NCBI GenBank assembly: GCA_946482075.1
Contig: CAMLQG010000004.1
Coordinates: forward strand, 6,170 to 70,169
Length of the DNA: 64,000 nucleotides
Reading direction: 5' to 3'
DNA from: an uncultured Erythrobacteraceae bacterium
GTDB lineage: Bacteria; Pseudomonadota; Alphaproteobacteria; Sphingomonadales; Sphingomonadaceae
Shown here: piece by piece, positions 36,579-45,561 of the stretch
Layout of the letters: each line of letters starts with the position of its first letter
Position numbering within the stretch: the first letter of the stretch is position 1
Program-made: the position numbers and the translations under genes
Notes under the pieces: model-generated
Seen by the model: only the letters and a program-made list of their open reading frames with translations
The model's database searches: none
What the model was told of the DNA's origin: nothing

Positions 36579-37037
36579 TCAGACGGCCTGCGCGAGCCGT
36601 TCCCTCAGGCGCAGGATCGCGCCGGGCCGCATTTCGAAGCGCTGGCGCCACGCATTGTCCAGCCGCGAGATGCGGGCATGGAAGCGTTCCGTGGTCTCGA
36701 TCAGTTCGCGGATCTCGGGATCGAGGAGCGCCAGCCGCTCGGGCTCCGCGGCGGGAGCTGCCAGCGGAAGGCGGCCATGGCGGCGAAGCTGGAATTCGCT
36801 GAGCTCGCCCTTGAAATAGGCGCGCTGGTTCAGCAGCCAGGCGATGGCGTGCATCATCCGCGTGGTCGTGCGCAACGCCTCGCAGGACAGGGCGATCCGC
36901 GCCAGATCCTCATCTTCGGAAAAGCGGTCCAGCCGGCCGGACATGTCGAACGCGGCGCGCACTTCGTCGGCAAGCATCATGGCTTCGCTGTAGAGCGCCT
37001 CGACGATGTGAGGGTTTATGTTGGCGGGCTTGGTCAT
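36579..37037 (-). CDS. rcdA: DUF1465 family protein, RcdA-like (regulator of CtrA degradation)
   Basis: The 152-residue, helix-rich cytoplasmic protein matches the DUF1465 family, which includes Caulobacter RcdA, an adaptor that helps ClpXP degrade CtrA and other cell-cycle proteins. Visible features are EALYSEAMMLADEVRAAFD near the N-terminus, RIALSCEALRTTTRMMHAIAWLLNQRAYF in the middle and a disordered Pro/Ala linker (LPLAAPAAEPER) before the C-terminal helices. ATG 37037 gives the usual family start, although GGAG abuts it; GTG 37043 is possible. clpX and clpP lie about 25 kb away. The symbol is by family; function here is inferred. Confidence 0.8.
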   Translation of the reverse strand: MTKPANINPHIVEALYSEAMMLADEVRAAFDMSGRLDRFSEDEDLARIALSCEALRTTTRMMHAIAWLLNQRAYFKGELSEFQLRRHGRLPLAAPAAEPERLALLDPEIRELIETTERFHARISRLDNAWRQRFEMRPGAILRLRERLAQAV

Positions 37038-37219
37038 CTCCACGCTGAGGGCTAATCGAGCGAGGCAAGGAAAACCACTGGGTGAGGGCACTTATCCCCC
37101 CGCAAAATTACGGCTGTCCCGCAGCGAAACTCTTTGTCGGGATAAATCTGTAGGGGTGATTCAGACCGGGACAGTTTTGTGTTCGAGTCGCACTTGGAAG
37201 GGAGCGATCAGAGCCCCGT

Positions 37220-37417
37220 TCATGCGATGATGTCGGGCAGCAAATGGTCTTCCAGCATCGCGATCTGATCCTTCAGGCGCAGCTTGCGCTTCTTCAGCCG
37301 GGCGATCTGCAACTGATCCTGGCTGCCCGAAGCCGTCAGCGCATCGATCGCCGCGTCGAGGTCCCTGTGTTCGATGCGAAGGCTTTCCAGCCGCTTACGC
37401 ATCTCTTCTTCGTTCAC
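37220..37417 (-). CDS. DUF465 (YdcH-like) small coiled-coil protein
   Basis: The protein has about 65 residues and is a helical hairpin. It contains RLESLRIEHRDLDAAIDAL and a basic second helix QIARLKKRKLRLKDQIAMLED, ending LLPDIIA. This is the DUF465/YdcH signature, of unknown function. Start GTG 37417 (giving MNEEEMRKRLES) resembles homologues; ATG 37402 with GAAGAAG upstream is the alternative, giving 60 residues. It is divergent from a second DUF465 gene 195 nt away. Confidence 0.78.
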   Translation of the reverse strand: MNEEEMRKRLESLRIEHRDLDAAIDALTASGSQDQLQIARLKKRKLRLKDQIAMLEDHLLPDIIA

Positions 37418-37611
37418 CAGCCGTTCGCCTTCGCACTCGATGTCAAAACGCGCTTCATCGCATCTCCGCAATTTCCTGCCGATTGCTTGCAGAAGCGCTT
37501 CGCAAACTAGGCATATTATGTTTCTATGACAATCGCGCGGCTCTCGCCGTTGCTGGCGAGACCACTCGGGGCGGTTCCCGGGGATGCGCGGCAGCAAAGA
37601 GGAGATAGCCG

Positions 37612-37767
37612 ATGGAATCGTCGCATGTCAGCGCGTTGCAGCTCAAGCATGAGGGTCTGGAAAAGCGGATCCGTGAAGAGATGGGCCGCCCCTCGCCGGA
37701 TGAGACGATCCTGCAGACGCTGAAGAAGCAGAAGCTGCGAATCAAGGAAGAGATCATCCTGCGCTGA
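37612..37767 (+). CDS. Second DUF465 (YdcH-like) protein, 51 residues
   Basis: A short gene with a strong ribosome site (AAGAGGAGATAG before ATG 37612) encodes MESSHVSALQLKHEGLEKRI followed by a basic helix TLKKQKLRIKEEIILR, ending at TGA 37765-37767. The helix-turn-helix hairpin with KLKxEI-type second helix matches DUF465. It lies 114 nt upstream of ptsP on the same strand and is divergent from the other DUF465 gene. Function is unknown. Confidence 0.82.
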   Translation: MESSHVSALQLKHEGLEKRIREEMGRPSPDETILQTLKKQKLRIKEEIILR

Positions 37768-37881
37768 TTGATACGTAAGGAGCCCGTCCGGCGGCGGCGC
37801 ACAGATCGTATTGACGGAAAGGCAGCATATTTCGCTCGCCTCGGCATTCCAAAATGCCTCGATCTGCGATAGGCGCCTGAT

Positions 37882-40152
37882 ATGACTGCCGCTACCGCCG
37901 CACGGGCAATCCTCATCCGCCTTCACGAGGTCATGGCATCGCGTCTGCACGCGCAGGCCAAACTCAACCAGGTCGTCGAAATCATCGGCGAATGCTTGGA
38001 TAGCGAGGTGTGCTCCATCTATCTCCTGCGCGAAGGCATGCTTGAACTGTTCGCGACCCGAGGCCTCAATCAGAGCGCCGTCCACGTCACGCGCATGGCG
38101 GTGGGCGAAGGTCTTACCGGCACCATCGCCGAGAATATCGAGACGCTGAACCTGGCCGAAGCGGCCGCTCATCCGGACTTCTCCTATCGCCCCGAAACGG
38201 GGGAAGACAAGTTCCACTCCTTCGCCGGCGTACCGATCGTGCGGCGCCAGCGTTCGGTGGGGGTGCTCTGCGTCCAGCATGTCGAGCCGCGCCGTTACGA
38301 GGAAGTCGAGATCGAAGCGCTTCAGACCACGGCCATGGTGCTGGCGGAGTTGATCGCCAATGCAGAGCTGATCGACGAAGACGACATGCTGGGCAACAAC
38401 CCGGCGTTCAACAGCCCCGAAGTGCTGCAGGGCCTTTCGCTGGTGAAGGGCCTCGCGAGCGGTGTGGCCGTGTTCCATCAGCCGCGCGTCACGGTCGAGC
38501 ATGTCGTGGCCGAGGATACGGAAGCCGAACGGCAGCGCGTCTTCCTCGCCTTCGACAAGATGCGCGAACAGATCGACCGCATGGCCAACCAGGCGGAATT
38601 CGGTGTGGGCGGGGAGCATGAGGAGGTCCTCGCTACATACAAGATGTTCGCTTACGATGAAGGCTGGGCTCGTCGGATTCGCGAAGCGATCGATTCCGGC
38701 CTGACCGCCGAAGCGGCGATCGAACGCGTCCAGCAGCGCACCCGGATGCGGATGCGCGAGATCGACGATCCGCTGCTTGCCGAACGCATGCACGATCTCG
38801 AGGATCTCTCCAACCGGCTGATCCGCATCGTCTCGGGCCAGCTCGGCACTGCTGCCACCCAGGGCCTGCGCAACGACACGATTCTGGTCGCGCGCAATCT
38901 CGGTCCGGCCGAACTGCTCGAATATGATCGCCGCCGCCTGAAAGGCGTGCTGCTCGAGGAAGGTTCGCTGACCGCCCATGTGGTGATCGTGGCCCGCGCT
39001 ATGGGCGTGCCGGTGATCGGGCGCGTGCGCAATCTGCGCGGGCTGCTGCGCGAAGGCGATCAGTTGCTGCTCGACGGGGATAATGGGCGGGCGACGGTGC
39101 GGCCGACGCAATCGGTGATCGAGGCGTTCGAAGCGCGTTACGCCAAGAATCGTGAGCGGCAGGCGGCTTATGCCAAGCTGCGCGATGTCGAACCGATCAC
39201 GAAGGACGGCACGCGGATCACGGTGATGATCAATGCCGGCCTGCGTGATGATCTGCCGGCACTGAAGATGACGGGCGCGGACGGCATCGGGTTGTTCCGT
39301 ACGGAATTCCAGTTCCTGGTCGCCGCGGCGCTCCCGCAGCGCGAACGCCAGACGCGGCTCTACAAGGATGTGCTGGAAGCCGCGGGCGACAAGCCGGTGA
39401 TCTTCCGCACGGTGGATGTCGGCGGCGACAAGGCGCTGCCCTATCTGCGCGAGGGCGACGAGCGGAATGACGAGAATCCGGCGATGGGCTGGCGCGCGCT
39501 GCGCCTGGCGCTGGAACGCGAAGGGCTGTTGAAGGCCCAGGCCCGCGCCCTGCTGGAAGCCTCCGCCGGTCGCACGCTGCATGTGATGTTCCCGATGGTT
39601 TCCGAACCCTGGGAATTCGACGCTGCGCGCGACGTGTTCGAAGGACAGAAAGCCTTCCTCAAGCAGCAGAAGAAGCTGCTCCCCGAAAGCATCCGCTATG
39701 GCGCGATGCTGGAAGTGCCGGCGCTGGCCGAAATGCTGGATGTGCTGCTGCCGAAACTCTCTTTCCTGTCGATCGGCACCAACGATCTTACGCAGTTCCT
39801 GTTCGCGGCGGATCGGGCCAATCCGAAGCTTGCGGAACGATACGACTGGGTCGGCCCCCCGATCCTGCGCTTCCTGCGCCGTATCGTGCGCGCCACTTGC
39901 GACACGCCGGTGCAGTTGGGCGTCTGCGGCGAAATGGGCGGCAGGCGGCTGGAAGCGCTGGCGCTGCTGGGCGTGGGCATCCGCCGGCTGTCGATCACGC
40001 CCGCCGCCGTCGGTCCGATCAAGGAACTGGTCGGCAAGGTTGATCTCGTGGAGCTGGCTGAAGCGGTGGAAGGCTGGCTCGCCCGGCCGCCGGCCAGCCT
40101 GCGGACGGAATTGAAGCTCTGGGCCGAAGCGCGCGGGATCGATCTCGACTAA
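37882..40152 (+). CDS. ptsP: Phosphoenolpyruvate-protein phosphotransferase EI-Ntr with GAF domain
   Basis: EI-Ntr takes phosphate from phosphoenolpyruvate and passes it to NPr in the nitrogen-related PTS, a regulatory rather than sugar-transporting chain. The 756-residue protein has an N-terminal GAF domain (about 10-165; SEVCSIYLLREGMLELFATRG), a PEP-utilising N-domain, the phospho-histidine His366 (GSLTAHVVIVARAMGVPVIG) and a TIM-barrel C-domain (DGIGLFRTEFQFL, FRTVDVGGDKALPYL, IGTNDLTQFLFAADR, LGVCGEMGG). GAF domains of EI-Ntr sense glutamine in other proteobacteria. ATG 37882 has a modest upstream site. ptsO/ptsN are not in the window. Confidence 0.94.
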   Translation: MTAATAARAILIRLHEVMASRLHAQAKLNQVVEIIGECLDSEVCSIYLLREGMLELFATRGLNQSAVHVTRMAVGEGLTGTIAENIETLNLAEAAAHPDFSYRPETGEDKFHSFAGVPIVRRQRSVGVLCVQHVEPRRYEEVEIEALQTTAMVLAELIANAELIDEDDMLGNNPAFNSPEVLQGLSLVKGLASGVAVFHQPRVTVEHVVAEDTEAERQRVFLAFDKMREQIDRMANQAEFGVGGEHEEVLATYKMFAYDEGWARRIREAIDSGLTAEAAIERVQQRTRMRMREIDDPLLAERMHDLEDLSNRLIRIVSGQLGTAATQGLRNDTILVARNLGPAELLEYDRRRLKGVLLEEGSLTAHVVIVARAMGVPVIGRVRNLRGLLREGDQLLLDGDNGRATVRPTQSVIEAFEARYAKNRERQAAYAKLRDVEPITKDGTRITVMINAGLRDDLPALKMTGADGIGLFRTEFQFLVAAALPQRERQTRLYKDVLEAAGDKPVIFRTVDVGGDKALPYLREGDERNDENPAMGWRALRLALEREGLLKAQARALLEASAGRTLHVMFPMVSEPWEFDAARDVFEGQKAFLKQQKKLLPESIRYGAMLEVPALAEMLDVLLPKLSFLSIGTNDLTQFLFAADRANPKLAERYDWVGPPILRFLRRIVRATCDTPVQLGVCGEMGGRRLEALALLGVGIRRLSITPAAVGPIKELVGKVDLVELAEAVEGWLARPPASLRTELKLWAEARGIDLD

Positions 40153-40288
40153 CGTCATATTTGAGTGCGAAGTAGGTTCATCGCAGCTGAAGCCCGGCTC
40201 GGCGCAGGTCGATGTGTGCCTATCCCGGCAGCCTTGACTTGATGGAGTGGCGCTTCTTGTTTGCTGCGCGCGATGGACGGGAGCCGCG

Positions 40289-41158
40289 ATGAGTGAAGAG
40301 TTCGAGCAAGCACAGGGGGAATTCCCGCTGCGGCCAATCGGCGAGCGCCTCAAGCGCGCGCGCGAAGCCGCTGGCCTGAGCCTCGAACAGGTCTCTGCCG
40401 AAACCCGCATCAGTACGCGCCATCTCGAAATGATCGAGCAGGGGCGTTTTTCCGCCTTGCCCGCGCGCACCTACGCCATCGGTTTCTCGCGCACCTATGC
40501 CCGGCAGGTCGGCTTCGACGAGAAGGAAGCGGTGGCAGAAGTGCGTGCCGCACTCGACGCGTCGGATGACAGCCGCGCTCGCCGCAATGTCAGCGCGTTC
40601 GAACCCGGCGATCCGGCCCGCATCCCTTCGGCCCGGCTGGGCTGGGTCGCGGCGCTGCTGGCATTGTTGGCACTGGGAGGAGCGTTCTTCTTCTACCGTT
40701 CCTTCTTCGCCCCGGGCGCGACGTTGCCGGCCCTGAACGCGCCCGCGCCGGAGCCCTCCGCCGCGAAGCCGCGCGTCGCGCCGCCTGCCGGTTCGCCAGT
40801 TCCGGTTATCGCGAGCGGGCCGGTCATTTTCACGGCGATGGAAGACGGTCTGTGGATCAAGTTCTACGATGCGACGGGCAAGAGCCTGTTGCAGAAGCGG
40901 ATGGCCAAGGACGAAAGTTTCGCCGTGCCTGCCGATGCGCAGGGGCCGCTGGTCTGGACCGGGCGGCCTGACGCTTTCGCTATCACGGTCGGTGGCAGGC
41001 CGGTTCCGCGCCTGGCGGACCAGCAAGGCATCATGAAGGATGTGCCGGTCACCGCGCAGGCGCTGCTGGCGCGCAGGCCGCAAGCCGCGATAGCGCCTGC
41101 CGGGAGCGAGGAGGGCGGCGCGGTCGCGCCCGCAAATCGCGCTTCTCCCACAGATTAG
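40289..41158 (+). CDS. RodZ-like helix-turn-helix membrane protein
   Basis: The 289-residue protein has an N-terminal Xre-type HTH (about 17-75; IGERLKRAREAAGLSLEQVS, ISTRHLEMIEQGRFSALPAR). A single membrane segment follows (about 117-140; LGWVAALLALLALGGAFFFY), then a Pro/Ala-rich linker and a C-terminal DUF4115 domain (LWIKFYDATGKSLLQKRMAKDE). This is the layout of RodZ, which links MreB filaments to the cell wall machinery. ATG 40289 is chosen for the GGGAG 5 nt upstream; an in-frame GTG at 40247 would add 14 residues. It precedes the cpoB-like gene by 113 nt. Confidence 0.88.
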   Translation: MSEEFEQAQGEFPLRPIGERLKRAREAAGLSLEQVSAETRISTRHLEMIEQGRFSALPARTYAIGFSRTYARQVGFDEKEAVAEVRAALDASDDSRARRNVSAFEPGDPARIPSARLGWVAALLALLALGGAFFFYRSFFAPGATLPALNAPAPEPSAAKPRVAPPAGSPVPVIASGPVIFTAMEDGLWIKFYDATGKSLLQKRMAKDESFAVPADAQGPLVWTGRPDAFAITVGGRPVPRLADQQGIMKDVPVTAQALLARRPQAAIAPAGSEEGGAVAPANRASPTD

Positions 41159-41271
41159 TTAATTCCCGAACTCGACAGCCGGGGCGGCTCTGCGTCATGT
41201 TGCACCGCATCGTTCAGCCATGGTTCGGCTTGCCGGCCCCAAGCTGCGGTGTAGAGGACAGGAGCGGTTGG

Positions 41272-42168
41272 ATGGTCAGGGGAATGGCGCGGTCGCGCGT
41301 GTTGGGATTGGTCGCGGCGATTGTGGCGATGGGGGCGACGGCAATGCCGGCGCAGGCCCAGCAGATCGACGAAGCGCGCATCCGCAAGCTGGAAAGCGAG
41401 ATCAGCGCGCTTCAGCGCAAGGTCTTCCCCGGCGGGGCGGGGCGCTACTTCACGCCTGAAACGGGTGGGCAGGCCACCACGACCGGGCCGGCCCTGACGC
41501 CTGCCACCACGGCCACCACCGACATGCTCGCTCGGCTGGATGCGATGGAATCTCAGCTCAAGCAGCTGACTTCGCAGGTTGAAACCAACAGCGATGCAAT
41601 CGCCAAGCTTTCCACGCGGGTATCGGCCCTGGAGCCGAAAGTGGTTCCGCCCGTGCCGGCGGGTTCCACTGTCCCGCCCGGTGCGGGTGTGACGCCCAAG
41701 CCGCCGGTCGTCTCGTCGCCCAAGCCGAGTGCGGAGCGGATCGCGGCCGTACAGGCGATCATCAAGCCCGCCACGGGCGATGCGGGCGAAGACGAGTACA
41801 ATTACGGTTACCGCCTGTGGGAAGCGAAATTCTATCCCGAGGCGATCCAGCAGCTGAATTCCTACGTCACCAATTATCCTGGGCACGCGCGGATCAGCTT
41901 CGGCCGCAACCTGCTGGGCCGCGCCTATCTGGATGAAGGCAAGCCGCGCGAAGCGGCGAGCTGGTTCCTGAAGAACTATCAGGGCGACAAGCAAGGTGCG
42001 CGGGCGGGCGACAGCCTGCTCTATCTCGCCAATTCGATGATCGCGGCCGGCGATACCAACCGCGCCTGCATCGCACTGGCCGAATTCGGCGACACCTATC
42101 CCGCGCTCGCGGCCGGGCGGCTGAAGTCCGACTACGAAGCGAGCCGCAGAAAAGTGACCTGCAGATAG
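41272..42168 (+). CDS. cpoB: CpoB/YbgF-like periplasmic TPR protein
   Basis: The 298-residue protein has a signal peptide (ARSRVLGLVAAIVAMGATAM, cut near AQA). A coiled-coil region (about residues 30-60 and 85-130) follows, then TPR repeats in the C-terminal 130 residues (DEYNYGYRLWEAKFYPEAIQ, GRAYLDEGKPREAASWFLKN). This is the organisation of CpoB, which coordinates peptidoglycan synthesis and Tol-Pal-driven outer-membrane constriction. tol and pal genes are not adjacent, so the assignment is by architecture. ATG 41272 has AGGAG 7 nt upstream; ATG 41284 is possible. tilS follows after 11 nt. Confidence 0.83.
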   Translation: MVRGMARSRVLGLVAAIVAMGATAMPAQAQQIDEARIRKLESEISALQRKVFPGGAGRYFTPETGGQATTTGPALTPATTATTDMLARLDAMESQLKQLTSQVETNSDAIAKLSTRVSALEPKVVPPVPAGSTVPPGAGVTPKPPVVSSPKPSAERIAAVQAIIKPATGDAGEDEYNYGYRLWEAKFYPEAIQQLNSYVTNYPGHARISFGRNLLGRAYLDEGKPREAASWFLKNYQGDKQGARAGDSLLYLANSMIAAGDTNRACIALAEFGDTYPALAAGRLKSDYEASRRKVTCR

Positions 42169-42179
42169 GACGCTCGGCC

Positions 42180-43166
42180 TTGAACGCACCCTTCAGCTAT
42201 CCGACTGAAACGGCTCCTCACCCGCTGATCGCGCGCTTCGCCGGCGATCTCGCCAAAGTGTGGCCGGAAGGGGAGAAGATCGGCCTCGCCGTGTCGGGCG
42301 GACCGGATTCGCTGGCGCTGCTGCTGCTGGTGGATGCGGTCATGCCGGGCCGGGTGGAAGTGGCCACGGTCGATCATGGGCTGCGGGCGGAAAGCGCGTC
42401 GGAAGCGGCGATGGTGGCGGAGCTGTGTTCGGGCCACGGCATCCCGCACGAGATCCTGTCGGTGAAAGTGCCGCCGGGCAACATCCAGGAGCAGGCGCGC
42501 AACGCGCGTTACGCTGCGCTGGGCGAATGGGCCGCGCGGCGCGGGTTGAGCGCCATCGCCACGGCGCATCATGCCGATGACCAGGCCGAAACCTTCATCA
42601 TGCGGCTCAACCGCGCGAGCGGCGTGGCTGGCCTCGCGGGCGTTCGGGTCCGGGGCGTGGTGCCGAGGACCAACGTCGCCCTCGTTCGCCCCCTGCTGGC
42701 CTGGCGGCGGGCGGAACTGGCGGAACTGATCAGCGCTGCCGGGCTCGATGCAGTCCAGGATCCCAGCAACGAGGACGAGCGGTTCGATCGTGTCCGGATT
42801 CGCAGGGCGCTGCAAAGCTGCGACTGGCTGGACGTGCCCGCTCTCGCGCTGAGCGCCAGCCATCTGGCGGAAGCGGAGAATGTCATTCTGTGGACAGTGC
42901 TCCGCGAATGGGATGAGCGCGTGCGGGTGACGGAAGACGGCATCTATTACCGCCCCTTCGCGCCCCCGCTGATCCAGCTGCGCGTGCTCCTGCGCGCGAT
43001 CGTGATGCTGGGCGGCAATCCGCGCGGGAGCGAGGCTGCTACGCTGCTGGCCCGCCTACAGGCCGGGCGTGACGGAACGCTGGCGGGCGTGGTGGCCCGG
43101 TCGAAAGGCGGCGAATGGGTCTTCCGGCGCGAACCGCCGAGGCGGGGTGGCGCAATCCGGCATTAG
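42180..43166 (+). CDS. tilS: tRNA(Ile)-lysidine synthase
   Basis: TilS modifies C34 of tRNA(Ile2) to lysidine so that it reads AUA. The 328-residue protein has the PP-loop SGGPDS at residues 39-44, ATVDHGLRAESASEA, IATAHHADDQAETFIMRL and the VRPLL..RAEL segment. It is shorter than E. coli TilS because the C-terminal domain is reduced. The start is TTG 42180, giving MNAPFSYP and preceded by AGGA; no ATG fits better. It overlaps no gene but follows the cpoB-like stop closely, so the two share a transcript. Confidence 0.93.
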   Translation: MNAPFSYPTETAPHPLIARFAGDLAKVWPEGEKIGLAVSGGPDSLALLLLVDAVMPGRVEVATVDHGLRAESASEAAMVAELCSGHGIPHEILSVKVPPGNIQEQARNARYAALGEWAARRGLSAIATAHHADDQAETFIMRLNRASGVAGLAGVRVRGVVPRTNVALVRPLLAWRRAELAELISAAGLDAVQDPSNEDERFDRVRIRRALQSCDWLDVPALALSASHLAEAENVILWTVLREWDERVRVTEDGIYYRPFAPPLIQLRVLLRAIVMLGGNPRGSEAATLLARLQAGRDGTLAGVVARSKGGEWVFRREPPRRGGAIRH

Positions 43167-43177
43167 CCGGTCAGCTA

Positions 43178-43852
43178 TCAGCTTTCGATCAGCGCCGATC
43201 CCATTTGCGCGCTCTTGCCTCTGGTGATGATCACCCGGTCGCCCTTCCTGGCGGCGGCGAAGAGCTTGGCGGCGAATTCGTTGGGAGTGCCGATGCAGCC
43301 ATGGCTGGCATAACCGTTCTCCACCGGGGCGCCGTGGATCGTGATCCCGTCCCAGGTGAGCCGCATCATATAGGGCATCTCGGCGTCGTAGAGATTGGAG
43401 ACGTGATCCTTCTTCATCTCGAGGATCGGGAACACGCCGAGCGGAGTGGGATGGTCGTCGGTGCCGAGCAGCACGGCGGCCGCGCCGATTTCGTAGCCGT
43501 TGCGGAAGACCGAGATCACCCGCGCCTCGAGATCGACAGTGACGACCAGCGGCCCGGCGGGCACGTCCGCATCGTCCCAATGCCATTCGCCATATTTGAT
43601 CGGACCGTCGATCGGCAGGATGCGTTTGATCACGAAGGCCTGGTCGACGGGTTTCGCCGCGGGGGCGGCCCCTTGCGAGACAGGCGCTTTCTGCGCGCCG
43701 GCGTCGGGCAGGGCGAACACGTCCTGTGCGGTGATGCGCGGACCGTCGATCGCCTGCTTCTCGGCCATGACATGGCCCGTGACGGTGGCCGCTCCGAAGA
43801 ACAGGATTGCGGCTCCTGCCGCAGTGCCCAGGATTTTGAGGAGAAGCTGCAT
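43178..43852 (-). CDS. L,D-transpeptidase (YkuD family)
   Basis: The 224-residue protein has an N-terminal membrane anchor or signal (LGTAAGAAILFFGAATVTGH) and a YkuD catalytic domain in the second half. It would make or remodel 3-3 cross-links or attach proteins to peptidoglycan in the periplasm. The motif HGAPVENGYASHGCIGTP contains the catalytic Cys186 and the upstream His. The usual SHGCIR sequence is SHGCIG here, so the conserved Arg is replaced by Gly. ATG 43852 is unambiguous. It is convergent with tilS (11-nt gap). Confidence 0.9.
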   Translation of the reverse strand: MQLLLKILGTAAGAAILFFGAATVTGHVMAEKQAIDGPRITAQDVFALPDAGAQKAPVSQGAAPAAKPVDQAFVIKRILPIDGPIKYGEWHWDDADVPAGPLVVTVDLEARVISVFRNGYEIGAAAVLLGTDDHPTPLGVFPILEMKKDHVSNLYDAEMPYMMRLTWDGITIHGAPVENGYASHGCIGTPNEFAAKLFAAARKGDRVIITRGKSAQMGSALIES

Positions 43853-43964
43853 GCGAAGAATGATGCGCCGTTAGCCGATTCGATGCCAGAGCGTTGCAGC
43901 TACGCGTTCCGTTGAGGGACTCCCGTAAGCCATAAGTTAACGTGCCGGAGGACTTCCAGCGGCT

Positions 43965-44585
43965 CTATATGCGCTTCGATCCGTTCGCCCGCCGCGCGGC
44001 CTCGCGGATCGCGCCATAATCCGGGACCGCGCGCGGGACGATCCAGCTGCCTCCGACGCACAGCACCGGTTCCAGCGCGAGCCAGTCGCGCGCCGTCGTT
44101 TCGGTGATGCCGCCGGTCGGGCAGAAGCGGCACTGCGCGAAGGGGGCGGACAGCGCCTTCAGGGCCGGTATCCCGCCTGCCGCGATTGCCGGGAAGAACT
44201 TGAAATGGGTGAGGCCGAGATCGAGCCCGCGCATGATGTCGCCCGCGGTGGCGATGCCGGGGAGGAACGGGACGCCGGTCTCGCGGACCGCACGGGCCAG
44301 ACTGTCGGTGAGGCCCGGCGAGACGATGAATTCCGCTCCCGCCTGCACCGCCATGGCGCACTCATCGGCGTTGGTGACCGTGCCTGCGCCCACGATCGCG
44401 CCGGGCACCCGCTTCATCTCCGCGATCGCCTCGATCGCCTGGGGCGTGCGCAGCGTCACTTCGAGCACGCGCAAGCCGCCTGCCACCAGGGCTTCGGCCA
44501 TCGGGCTGGCATAGGCGGCATCGTCGATCACCAACACCGGAATCACGGGCGAGGTGCGCATGATGGTTTCGATCGAGGCGGTCAT
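43965..44585 (-). CDS. eda: 2-keto-3-deoxy-6-phosphogluconate (KDPG) aldolase
   Basis: Eda splits KDPG to pyruvate and glyceraldehyde-3-phosphate, the last step of the Entner-Doudoroff pathway. The 206-residue protein has the Schiff-base Lys129 (LTHFKFFPA) and the catalytic Glu42 (VLEVTLRTP). It also has VGAGTVTNADE, SPGLTD and CPTGGITETTARDWLALE. ATG 44585 overlaps the glk stop by 4 nt. It is the last gene of the zwf-edd-glk-eda operon. Confidence 0.96.
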   Translation of the reverse strand: MTASIETIMRTSPVIPVLVIDDAAYASPMAEALVAGGLRVLEVTLRTPQAIEAIAEMKRVPGAIVGAGTVTNADECAMAVQAGAEFIVSPGLTDSLARAVRETGVPFLPGIATAGDIMRGLDLGLTHFKFFPAIAAGGIPALKALSAPFAQCRFCPTGGITETTARDWLALEPVLCVGGSWIVPRAVPDYGAIREAARRANGSKRI

Positions 44586-45559
44586 GATGGGCAATGCTCC
44601 AGTGCGAAAGCGGCCGCCGCGCCCGTCAGGCCGGGCTGGGGATGGGTGATCAGCTTGACCGGCATGGCCGCCATCATGCCTTCGTAGCGGCCCTTGGCGC
44701 GAAAACGCTGGCCGAAACCAGACGCGGCCAGCCGCTCGCGAATGCGGTAGCCGAGCCCGCCGGCGATCACGACGGCGGATGACCCATGCGCCAGCGCCAG
44801 ATCGCCCGCCACGCTGCCCAGCGCCATGCAGAAGCGGTCGATCGCAGCCGAGGCGAGCTTGTCTTCTCCACTGAGCCCCAGGGTCCACAGCGTCTTGTCA
44901 TCATGCTCCGGTACGGCCCAGCCTTCATATCGGGCCAGCGCGTGATAGATCTCCACGATGCCGGGACCGGACGCCACCCGCTCGGTCGAAACCCGGCGCA
45001 GCCGCTGGCGCAGCCGCGCGAGGATCGCGTCGTCGATGACGTCCACCGGGCCGAAATCGGCATGGGCCCCTTCGGTGGGCGTGACGTGGTAGCCGCCCTT
45101 GCCGTCTCGCCGGAAATAGGCGACGCCGAGACCGGTTCCGGGGCCGATCACGCTGATCGTGCCCGACGTGGGCAGCGGTGCATCCGGCCCCGCAAGATGC
45201 GTGAACTCCGGCTCGCCGGCTCGCGCGACGCAATGGGCGACGGCGGCGAAATCATTGAGCAGAGTGAAGCGTTCGAGCCCCAAGGCGGCGGGGAGGCGCG
45301 CGGGGTCGACCGACCAGGGACTGTTGGTGAACTGGACCACGCCCCCGGTCACCGGCCCTGCTACGGCGAGCGAGGCGGCGGGCGGCGGCCGCTGGGGCAG
45401 GCGGCCGGCGAAAGCATCCCAGGCGCGTTCGAGGCTCGCATATTCGGCCGCGGCCAGCGTCTGCGGCTCGCCCAGCGTGATGGCCCCGTTTTCCGCGATC
45501 GACGCGAGGGCGAAGCGCGCATTGGTGCCGCCGATATCGCCGACCACGATTTCGGTCAT
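44582..45559 (-). CDS. glk: Glucokinase
   Basis: Glk phosphorylates glucose with ATP in the cytoplasm. The 325-residue protein has the N-terminal phosphate loop [14 protein letters not shown] (residues 5-18), [33 protein letters not shown] and [11 protein letters not shown]. This is the bacterial non-ROK glucokinase family, as in Zymomonas. It starts 2 nt after the edd stop and overlaps eda, so translation is probably coupled. Confidence 0.95.
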   Translation of the reverse strand: MTEIVVGDIGGTNARFALASIAENGAITLGEPQTLAAAEYASLERAWDAFAGRLPQRPPPAASLAVAGPVTGGVVQFTNSPWSVDPARLPAALGLERFTLLNDFAAVAHCVARAGEPEFTHLAGPDAPLPTSGTISVIGPGTGLGVAYFRRDGKGGYHVTPTEGAHADFGPVDVIDDAILARLRQRLRRVSTERVASGPGIVEIYHALARYEGWAVPEHDDKTLWTLGLSGEDKLASAAIDRFCMALGSVAGDLALAHGSSAVVIAGGLGYRIRERLAASGFGQRFRAKGRYEGMMAAMPVKLITHPQPGLTGAAAAFALEHCPS

Positions 45560-45561
45560 CG

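Noticed and set aside
44586..44888. Upstream extension of the eda frame
   Set aside because: It overlaps glk and has no aldolase features; ATG 44585 starts the conserved domain.
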